Of a stretch of DNA of 64,000 nt, positions 22,701-34,700 are shown piece after piece. This DNA comes from Siphonodentalium dalli (taxonomy: Eukaryota; Mollusca; Scaphopoda; Gadilida; Siphonodentaliidae). A program made the translations under genes and the position numbers. How positions within the stretch are numbered: position 1 is the first letter of the stretch; the number at the start of each line of letters is the position of its first letter. The notes under the pieces were generated by a model. It saw only the letters and a list, made by a program, of their open reading frames with translations. It was not told where the DNA came from and did not search any database. Where the stretch lies: positions 126,623,450 through 126,687,449 of the forward strand of contig CP136069.1 in assembly GCA_032622095.1 (NCBI GenBank), given 5' to 3'.

Positions 22701-25700
22701 ATTTCTATTGAGTGGTATGGTCGATTTCTTTGAATTTTCGGCGATGTTAGTGGAATGCTACATTCTCCAGGTTGGCATAACGCCTGAATGCCAACATATC
22801 AGTTTCACAAACTCGAACAAGTCCATAATATGTCTTTAACTAAATTTCATCTGTATTACAACTGGTACTTGTACTAGCCAAACTTGTGCCCATTGGGCAA
22901 TTACAATTGTTTTTAGGAGAGTATAAACATACCTGTAGCATTTAAATTCATCTGTACTAGTATACATGTACATTTGTATATACATGTATACTTCCATACT
23001 GTACTATTTGGAAATGTGATAGGAATTTCAATGTTTTGAAGAACAATTGGCAAACAATCCTAATTTGATATAATTATGGGTAATAATAATAATGGTGAAG
23101 GTACTGTATGTAGTACTGTAAATGTACATTTCATGGTTATTCAGCAGGGAAGAGAGAGATAATCCTTTGCGGTTCCAGGGGCCGATTACAGATGGCTGTT
23201 CTATTACCAAAAGCAGTCCATTTCCCGCAATTCTAGTTTAAGGCCTAAAACAAATAGTGATGTTTCTGGTAACAGAGGGAAAAAGTAGGAGCGGGTGGGT
23301 GGAAATGAATAATTTTTGTATTCAATTTTTTTATATTGAAACTCAGCATTCATTCTGAATATATTATTATTTTGAATATATACCCATTCATTCTGAATAT
23401 ATGCCCATGGATTCATTCTGAATATATGCCCTTGGCAGTACAAACAATATAACAGGACACAATGAGAACATTACTGTAGGTATTGGAAGGCGTAATGAGG
23501 CCTTGGTAGTATTTTGAATAGAGATCAACACAAGGGTGCCGCTATTTTAAAACACCGACTTCCAGTGTAACTAATACAAATCGGTGACTGCTAAGCACAG
23601 TTTACTACCCTCGGAGATCAATAAAGATAATTTTTTTAATTTGGTTTTTGTGTATTTTTATTGTCTTGAGTTACCAGAAACATTACTATTTTTTAGGCCT
23701 AAAATTTACCTAGTTTAAGGAGGTGAATTTTCTAATAATCTCAATTTCAAACAATCAATCTGAAGGGAAAAATCATTATTCTTTATAAGCAATGTATGCT
23801 ATAGTATTATAACAACACGTGTTAACCCTCACAATATGACAGATATGTTTGAATTATGAAAAAAAGTGGTTTTAAAAAATAAAAACAAAAACTTTTTCAT
23901 ATATGTCGATAAGATAGTTTGACAGGAAATATTAAAAAAAAAACACCCTGGATTATCTAGACAATGAACCCATCTGAAATCATGACATGATCGGTGGCTC
24001 GTGGCCAAGTCTGCCAAGATTAGATTTACTTCAAGCAATTTTGCACAGTTAGTCACATCGTGTGTGGTTTGCAGAAACATCGGGCTCTTCTGCAATTCTG
24101 GGCAGTATTTAATAGTAAGGGCATGCTTATAACATGTACATCGGAATGAATGAGAGCATGAGTATTCTTTGTTGTATATAAGAAATAAAACACGGAACAC
24201 TGACAGTTTATAACTGTGTTCAGAATTGATGAAAAGTAGTTATCTTGTTTACCTGGATGTACGTGTAATATAGGCGCATATGTGAACGATTAATTGACTA
24301 ACCATCAACTGTAATGGTCGATTACCTGTAGTTGATTCTGAAAACTCATAATCATGGCAATCCTAATTGTGAGGGTGAAGAGTTGTTGTTATTGTACTAT
24401 AGCATACACTGGTTATAAGGGATAATGATTTTTTTTCCTTAAAATTGATAGTTCGAAATTGATATTTTTTTGAAAATTTACGAATGGAACGCCTTCTTAA
24501 CAAGATTTTAATTTTTTCCTCGGCAAAATTTTGGATCCACCCCCAGAGTCAGTCAGTATGCTAGAAACTATGGTTCGATGTCTGGTAGGATGAGATAGCA
24601 CATGCGTTACTGTTTGTGTAGTATGCATGTCACTCACACAGGGCTAATCATTCTACGGGGCTAAAGCCATATTATACCAATGACATTCCATGACAACTGA
24701 GTCAGGCATATGCCTTTACCGGTATTATTAATTTAAACAAAAATTATATCGCCACTTAAAAATATTAAAAAAAACGTTAGGACAACATATCTACCGTATT
24801 GACATGATCATACTGACATAATATTGCTTTAGTCCCATATAACAATTAGCCTGTGTTCTTATCAGTTGTACTACACTAACAAAATAATGCAAAAATATAG
24901 TCTTTTCTGTTTCTAGAGATTTGTATTCAGTTTTATAGGCAAACATACTTTATCAAGTGATTTAGCAATCACAAACTTGGCTACTTCGAGTTTTGTCTGC
25001 CAGAAAGCCTGTATTTGAATTGGTATTGGAACCTCAAACCATATATAGACCCCCTACAGGGATCTAAATGTGTTCTAAATGATATAGGTATGTAGATAAG
25101 AGTCTAAGGTATATTTAAAGGTTAATTGTGGACAAACATGATTAAATTTCAGTGTAGAAAAAAATTTGCATTACTCATTTTTACTAGTGATGAGCCGATT
25201 GTCAAATAGAGCCTTGCGCCAATTATTTGAGATCACAATCGGCCGATTCTGATTATTGTAATAATTATACCAAAATACATGTATGTTATAATTGTGTTAT
25301 ATACTACTTAGATTTGGAAGCAACAGCATCAGTAATATCAGGGTTTCCGCCAGGCCGGCTGCGGGTCCGTCACACGGACCCATTCCCCTCGCAGATGATC
25401 TGTTTGATTCATGCATGTACCAAATGTCAGTAGCAATATGTCAAATAGCGACATTAGATACAGCGTAATACATGTCGCGGCAACATCAAAGAATGCCGGA
25501 CTGTTGAGTACGGATGTTTTTGTTCACGGGATTCCATGGATGAAACTACTCAGACTCGAAGACCCCTGTCCTATCGTACAAAATTTTACATAATTGGATC
25601 AAAGAACACCCAATTGCTGAGTCGGGACATTTTTATGCACAGGATTTTCGTGGATGAAACTACTCAATGTTGATCATTTATCTTATTGCTGTATTATCAT

Positions 25701-28700
25701 TTGTTTTGAGTTCGATGTCAGTGAAGTTCCTGAAAAAAACATGTGATTCTCTACGTGTGTTGATTATTATGCGTATATTGCCATGCATACTCAACAAAAT
25801 CCCAAAGTGATTTATTTCACAATAATACGGAACCTGTCCCGTCTTTATAGCGCGAATTCATAGTGACAACACCATTAATTTGAGCCATATTACACGCATG
25901 GAGGATAAACACAAACCCTCCCGCCCAATATGGAGATAAAGTCAAAGTACAGTCAATAATAGTTTCGTTGTCCCGCCTGGGTACCCAAGCACAATCAACG
26001 ACGCACATGTTCACATTTCCAGCCGAAACTCAATTATATTTTATAAAACGTTGGCTAAAACTCTGTTCTATAGCTGCGGTCGATCGTCAGTTGTTGGCCT
26101 ATACAGACTATTGAACAAGCTACGCGTTCCGAGTGAAAGACTTCGCTACCATTCGTATTTCGCCGCTATAAAAATATACTCCAGACAAACCCTGCAGTAT
26201 GACGTCACAGTGCACAAAGAGTTTTACGATTGACAGAATACATGTACGGTACATAATCCTGTCAGTTTAATTTCCACGGACGCTACTTGAAATTCTAAAA
26301 AATAATTTATTCAATTCTCCTTGCGTGGTATTATTGCTCAATGCGTAGATGCTTTTTAGTGTTTATATTCATTATATCTTATTGTAAGTTATAAATGTGT
26401 AAACACTGTAACTCGTAGCTCGTTATTTATAGAGTATTCAATCAGACGGCAGTCTTATACGTACGTAATTACATGATTAATTATTTGTATACCATCAACA
26501 GAATTAATGCACCCACAGAAATGATCGACTTGCATAATATATGTAGCTTTGGATTGCTTTGTGGGACACTCAGGTGCAAGGAAATGGCTACTTTTAAGTG
26601 CGTTATGTGTTTCTCCAATACAGACTCATTTATTTCCCCCTGGCGGAAACCCTGGTAATATAGCAATATACATATTAAAGTATATGTTTGGGTAAGTATA
26701 AAGGTAGGTATGGGTGGATTTGTGAACGAATTCCTGCGTCCTGACAACTAATACACATGTTATATTATGCTCAATTTACCGTAGATTTATGTCTATATTA
26801 AGTCGCTACTTGTTGACCCAGTAACTGTGTTTCCCCTCAAAATGTGCATGTGCCTTTATATATACAACTGTAAGTCAATAGGGGGTCTGAATTCTGCTAC
26901 AACCACAGACACAGATGAGTTTTGGCATTCGCCGTGATGACAACTCAGAAGAGTGCATCAAAACAGGAACAAAATGTTTAATTATAAATAAAAACAATTA
27001 AAATATCAATAGTGTATTTATCACTATCCAATTAATAAAATACAAGAATTCAACATGAGACCACCGTTTGAGGAAGGACTTTTGATGTTATACCACATTA
27101 TCCTAAACTCAACTGTAGAGACAATACCAAGGAAACCATGCATAACATGCGAGGGCATGATGCAACACAGGTTTACTGTTTCTTTGATGTCGGCTTCTAG
27201 ATAAGAGGTCATTGGCTGACCTGATATCAGTTTGAATACTGGTGATTAGCGGTCACTACGTTGAATAGTAGTTGTTAATTGGTGAACAATGGGGATATTG
27301 TAAGCAAACTACACTATATAATGGTCTCATCGGGCTATTTTACATAATTATTTCAATTCATTCGATATATAATAACTGTTGCTTGATATATACTTAAGAT
27401 GGATAAGCGTGGTGAATACAGTCAACTGCGTAATTATGTGTCAAGTGACATGTACTTTTGGGGATTTATACCTATGTTAGGCAGGACCTGGCTGTATATC
27501 ATCAAATTTGTGTTTGGTTACACTTTCCCCATGTTTACTGGTCATTTATTCAACAAAACATTGTCATATTTAACACAGTTTATTGAAGAAAAACAAGCAC
27601 CTGATTATTATTTAGACAATCGGAAATGTCGATGTTGAAACCCGAGTACCGATTGTCATCCGATGGGCCACAATCGGCCGATTCCGATTGTCGTTTCCGA
27701 TCATCGGCTCATCACTAATTTTTACCAGCCCCGACATACCCACCCACCCCGCCTTGTGTCTGGAAAAAATCTGCAAAATCCCCCCTGGTTAAACATACAG
27801 TATATCGCGTTAAACTTTCCTAATGATGAAGGCTAGGATAATGCCTGGAATAATACCTACCCATTAGGAGTACGCTGTACTTTATCGCATATATCCATAA
27901 TGAGACCCCAATCTTCAGTTGTGTTCATCTCGTTAGTAGCTTTCTCTGAAAAATATGAGAAAAGATAATCAGAATGGTTTTAAATTGGCAATGTTAAGTC
28001 ATATAATTAAAGGTCATTTACTTGGTTAGTATGATATTGGCCGAGATATCTAACCAAGGTAACTACATGTTGATATCTAAATGACCTGGGAATGAAGTTT
28101 GAAATGAACTAGTAGTTACTAGTAGCAAGGTTACCTGGGTTGATGTATCCACAGGGTTTCCGTTAGTATGGCTCAGAGTCCGTAGGACGGCCTCATTCCC
28201 CTCGCAGATGATCTGTTTGATTCATACATGTACCAAAAGTCAATAGCAATATGCCGTAAAAAATCTGGCAACAACTGGAGTTCGGAGGGTTAAACAGAAA
28301 ACTGGTGAAAAAGCGGGCCAATTGCGCACAGTGTGTTACCGGTACAGGTATAACCCTTTGAAATAAAAGCGCCAAAACTACAACATAATGGTTGGTGTGC
28401 ATTGAAATAGCGACATTATACACAGCGTAATACATGTCACGGTGACATCAAAGAATTTGTCGGAGTGCTGAGTACGGATATTTTTGTGCTCAGGATTTCC
28501 GTGGATGAAACTACTCACGCTCGGAGATCCCTTGCTATGGTACGATTACATAATTTGATCAAAGAATGTCGAACTGCTGAGTCGGGAGATTTTTGTGCAC
28601 GGGATTTCCGTGGATGAAACTACTGATACTCCGAGATCCCGTGCTATGGTATTATATAATTAATGGGTCCCTCTGCGGAGTTCATATTCTGCAATTAATT

Positions 28701-31700
28701 TTTATTTTACGATATTACAACCACGCACGTGTTCACATTTCCTACCAAAACTCAATTATATTTTATAACACGTTGGCTAAAACTCTGTTCTATACCCGGT
28801 ATGTCTCGGCGATGTTATGGTTATAATATTTGTGAGTTCATTAGAACGAACGTAGCGATTAATTTCAGTGTTATGAATAGCCAAATATACAAACAATATA
28901 AAAGTAGGAATGAACGATGGACCGCCGGCAGTTCCTAAAATGAAAGTGTCAAAGACACTGTAGCTCAACTTGAAAAGCGAATAATTTCATGTTTTACAGT
29001 CAATGGAGTGATTTATAGGAATGTGGAAAGTTGAAAAGCCTAGTTATGCAAAGAGTAAAATCCAAGATGGCTGCTGGCGGACATGTTTTTTCGTCGAATG
29101 ACCCCAAAATGACTCATTCCCATCTACATGTCAATATTAATATCCATGACAAATTTCATGATGATCAGAAGAACAGTAAGACCTGTAGCCCGTGCTAATG
29201 GATTGAATTTTGAAATCCAAGATGGCCACTGGCGGCCATGTTTTTTGGCCGAATGACCCCAAAATGAATCGTTCCCATCTACATGTCAATCTCAACAGCC
29301 GTGACAAATTTCATAATGATCCGACCAGAGGTAGAATCTGTAGCCAGAGCCAAAGGATTTAGTCATGCAAAGAGTAAAATCCAAGATGGCTGCTGGTGGC
29401 CATGTTTTTTTGCCGAATGACCCCAAAATAACTCGTTCCCATCTACATGTCAATGTCAACAGCCATGAGAAATCTCATAATGATCCAACCAAAGGTACGA
29501 CCTGTATCCCGTGCCAAAGGATTTAGTCATGCAAAGAGTACAATCCAAGATGGCTGCTGGCGGCCATGTTTATTGGCCGAATGACCCCAAAATGACTCGT
29601 TCCCATCTACATGTCAATGTCAACAGCCATGACAAATTTCATATCCAATAAAAGATTATATACGACCTGTAGCCCGTGCTAAAGGAAATTGTTGACGAAT
29701 CACGCACACACACACACGTACCAACACACACACGGACGACGGATACCAAGCCATGGCAATAGCTCAAACTTTACGTTGAGCTAAAAAGGAATCGAATGTT
29801 ACGGAAACTATAAGTTTCATCAAACTTCCAGAGCATGGTTAACAATCACAAACGTGTGCCCCCACCTGCAAATTGCAGGACTGAGTATTTGATAATAGTC
29901 AGTTTCATTCAGCATTCACCACACGATATGCGATAGCCTTTACTAGTAACTTCTAAGTATACTTATGCAAACAAAGTACACTCGCAATTACATTGCAGAG
30001 AACATCGCTGATTAAAATGCTGTATATATTGGTTCCCTGGTTTTAGAGAGAATGTCAATCAACTTCCCACTGGTCCAATCAGATTCAAGGGTGAGTGCAT
30101 TCTGTTCATTGAAATTTGAAAACGTTGACAGTCGGCACATTTCAAAGACATAAGTGCCACTTTTCAAGTATAAATATACAATGACGTCGTCATGTGTTCA
30201 AATCGGCAGTATCGCCAATTTGTAGAATATACAACGACCCGACGAGAAACCATGTCGCATCATAAAATGAACTGCTGACTGTTTGCAACATATATTAGTA
30301 GTACTCATGTTATTGGAATCTCTTTGATACGCAATCAAAGGATGTTAACCCCTCGGTTGTAGATTAAACTGTGTAAAACAAACACGGTATTCAATAATAC
30401 ACAGCATTTTCTGACGTCCGAAATACATATCGCAGATTAATCGACGATGGAAATGGAATCGATTATCGGTTTTATCAATGGTTCATCGATTATACGATTG
30501 ATAGTGGCACCCTTATTCAGGATAAAGATTGCCTTTAAAAAAAATAAAAATATTATTCACCAATTGTCATCATCCATCACTCCCCAAGAGCAGAAATAAC
30601 AGAGGTCAACTAAGGATACACTTAAAGTAAAAAACAGTAATATATTTCACTTATCGACTGCACTGAAACTATAATATACATGTACCCCGGTAGTCTATAT
30701 TCTCCCAATATTCAGTGTTTCATAATCAACTTGTCTCCCATAGAACAGTTCAACTTTCAACTGGTGTGCATTCATAAATAATCGGCAAGAGGATATGCAG
30801 ATGCATATTATCCATTAAAATCCAGACGTGGTGTACATGTAGTGACACATGAGCCACCACACAGAGAATTTACTGATGACCTTTTTTATTTCAATAAAGA
30901 AATAAAATAAAACAATTGATGTGTTTTTTCTGAAATAACTTCAAAGCTCCTATGGTATGACCGCATGAGAGATTAAATGAATACATCAATTTCAGTCAAA
31001 ACAGTAGGCTATGTGTATTAACAGGATGATATGACACTAGCAGGTGGTTTCCCTATAGCACTTGTAGGGCTGTTGTGACGGATAAATTTCAACAAAAATC
31101 CTTAATATGTCAGTTTGTTCAACTTTGTTGAATTCATATATGAGCATCCATCCAAATGGAGAATGGGAAATACAATAGTATTTTCCTCTGTCCTCTGTTT
31201 GCTTTTATTTTAATACATTCTTCCAAGTGACGAATATAACATTCCATGGAATACTTTTAAAACTGGATGGGGAATGAAACATGAATCTCATTCAAAACAA
31301 ATGCAATGGGCATGAATTTATTCAACTCTGGAATTGCTAAAATTTCACTTCACATGTCACATCTATCAGTATCACTGTGCTTTTAAATAATATAATTGAT
31401 AAGTAGGCCATGCTGTGACTAATTTATTCTCAATATCACAGGGTAGGAACTGCTCCGCGAAGCAGACACCACTTCTAATCTTTGGTCCAGTTCACTATCG
31501 ATCCATGTGACATGTCCATTTCAGCCGTGATTTTTGTACAGAAAATGGCGGCTAATACGACCATGCCGGTGAGCATTCCCCTAAATAGACATAGTTTTCA
31601 AACTATTCGCATGGGGAAACAGACAATAAACACTACAAGTTCAAAACACTAACAATTGAGGCAACATGGATACTAATTCCTTGTAGAAACGAGAGGCCGA

Positions 31701-34700
31701 TCACGATCGGCAGATGTTAACCCATCCCTTGGCGATAAAAATTTAATATGATCGGATAAATGAGAGTTTTGGTGTTCAATTATAGAGTATACTGTTATGT
31801 ACTATTATAGACAAATGTACATAACACAAATTATTGGAATTTATGGGTCACTGGCATTTATATAAGAGAATGCACTGGTACAGAATCTGTAATGCTAAAC
31901 CGCCACAGCCAGCAAGCCCATGGGTTAAATGTGTAGGTGTGACCTGGACATGGAATACTTGGGTTAAGAGAGTCCAATTTAAGTTTACAATAATAATGTG
32001 TCCTAGTATACAGATAAGCAACCTCACCACTGACCCATTAATATCAATTATATAGCAGCACAGATGTCCATGTCTACTGTTAATAGCATGTGATGTTTAT
32101 TGTTGAATCTTTATTTTAAATTAGATGCCATAGCCTTATGTATCAGATTATTTGCACATTGGCATAAGTCCAAAGGCAATTGGTGAATTGGATTTAATGT
32201 TGCTCCAAACAGATTTACCAGTACATAACACAAGATTTTGGACCGATTTAATCAAATTTGGTGTGGTGATTCGGGGTACCCTTGGCAGAGTTATATTAAT
32301 GGTGTTAGTTTTTCAATTTTTTTTAACTTATTTAAAAAAATTAAAGGGACACATTGGAAATCTTTTTATCATAATCATCAATATCTAAATGAAAACAAAT
32401 GACAATGTCAATGACATTTTTTTTATTATTATTATAAAAGTTAAAAATAAATTTTTTTAAAAATCGATTCAATTTTTCAATTTTTTTTCGAAAAAGGGTC
32501 ATAACTCCTTTAAAATTAATCGGATCAAACCCATATTCGAACTCGATCTGTATTTTGGGCTGTGAAACTCACATACCAAATTTGGTTCCAATCAGATAAA
32601 AAATGTTTGAGTTATGGCAGAATGCGTGAATTATAAGTTGAAAAAGGGCCATAACTCTGTAACAAAATCTCGGATCAAACCCAAATTCGAACTCGATCTG
32701 TATTTTGGGCTGAGAAACCCATATACAAAATTTGGTTTCGATCGGATAAAAAAATTTTGAGTTATCGCATTACTCGTAAAGTGTCTACGGACAGACGGAC
32801 AGACAGACGGACAGACGGACCAACGACGAGTGGTCAATCCGGGCAACGACACTATGTTTACCATACTATGGTATGGGTAAACATAAAAACCACTGATTGG
32901 TCGGATTTCTGTGAAAAACATAGCCCACTCCTGACATTGACCGACTGATCAAAACATGGTATGCGCTCCAGTTCACTAAAACAGAAGCTTCAGTTCACTA
33001 CAACCTAAACATGATACGTCCAGTTCACTACATCAAACATCGCCTTCTCAAAAGGCAGTCTTTACCCGGTATGTCTGAAAATGGCTGTCAATTTGGGCAA
33101 TGGTAATACAATCCAAACTGGTTTGCTATTCAACAAAGCTCTAAATAATTTTACTTGACAAACGCGCTGGTTTCATGAAGCAATTCTATATACATATTTT
33201 TTGCATAATTTGTAATGAAATGTTAACGGTTATTAATCAGCCTGCAAGTATCGTGTAAAATGATTTGGTATGTGCCATGTATATAACAAGTTTACAACAA
33301 GATTACATCAAGTTACATGTTTACAACAGCGGAAATCATTTCAATAGGAGGAAAAGGTTAATAGATAGCTTGAAAAGCCATGTTCTGTAGACAGCCTTCA
33401 TAATTGGCTACGGCAATCAGCATTGCCGAAGCAATTTGCTGAAGCAAACTGGGCCACGGCATACTGTTGCCGTAGCGGATTGCCGAAGCCAAACAATCTG
33501 AATTAAGAGGGCTGTGTAGATCTGAAGGTGGCTGTTTTAAAACCGACATGTTAACGCTAAAATATCATGTTTGTTTTTACAGATGAGCTCTAAAATGATT
33601 TACCTAACAGTATTTATATACACTGGATACAAATAATATAGAAATATTTATACTAGTACATAATTAAGCTGCACGTGGTTATCGGATTTTAAATCCATGT
33701 TTCCACCGGTGTTTCGGAAGTCCTGTGACTTTGTCTCAAACATGCGATTCCCGGTCAACAATATTACTCTCGGGCTCCAAATAAAAGTGCAGGCCCAATT
33801 AATAGTGCAGCCCTGGGGAAAATTCCATTGAAAGTTAATAACAGTGCAGACCCAAATAATAGTGCAGGGGGACTCTGAGCAAAACACCAACATGCCTGGT
33901 TAAACAAATTATTTTTTGTAGTAGGTCAAGTATAGGAATCAACATAGTACATGTGGTATTTTATTCAATATTAATTAAATGTCCATATGTATGCCATACC
34001 GTACATGTATACTTGAATATTAACATGCATAAAGTTATAAGCTCATCGTTTTGATATCAGAATCGTATAGAAATCTTGACTTTGTGCTCTTTTCAACTTT
34101 AATAGCCTCAAAATTTATAAACGTGCAGACCCAAATAAGCACTGTGCATGGGGGAAATTTCCCACGAAAATAATAAACGTGCATGCATGTTTATTTGGAG
34201 CCCAAGAGTACTAGTATATTGACACTTACATGATTTTATAAACAATTAAAACTCGATCAAGATTTGTTTTGGAATAAGCCATGTGCAGGCCTAATCCAGG
34301 GTGGAAAATAACCAGAAATTTAATAAAAGTTCGTATCAGTATCACAGTGACTGGTCATCGATAAAGTCTCCATCAAATTAAAAAGTACAATTTATCTTTC
34401 GTCGATATCAGGGAATCGGCGCTATGCCAAACTTCAAGCTTGTTGAAATCATATAATGATTGGTTTTGAAAATTTCTTGAAAAGTTTGCGTGTGTTTAAT
34501 ATTCTTATTAATTATTCGCATTCAGCATGCTCGCATTTGTGAAATTTAAGTGAGTAAAAACTGGATGTATGTGTTCGTTATGCACTCCAATAACAGTGGA
34601 TGCATGCACGTACTTACGATAATTCGTACCAGTAACATACTTTGGTAATTTGACCCTGTATGATACGTGATTTTTGGTTTTTTTTCGGCGGTGCGAAAAA

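Noticed and set aside
27399-27638. 79-aa frame [10 protein letters not shown]... inside the outer hAT
   Set aside because: No hAT transposase motifs, no homologous copy in the window, and the frame ends in the element's tip repeats.
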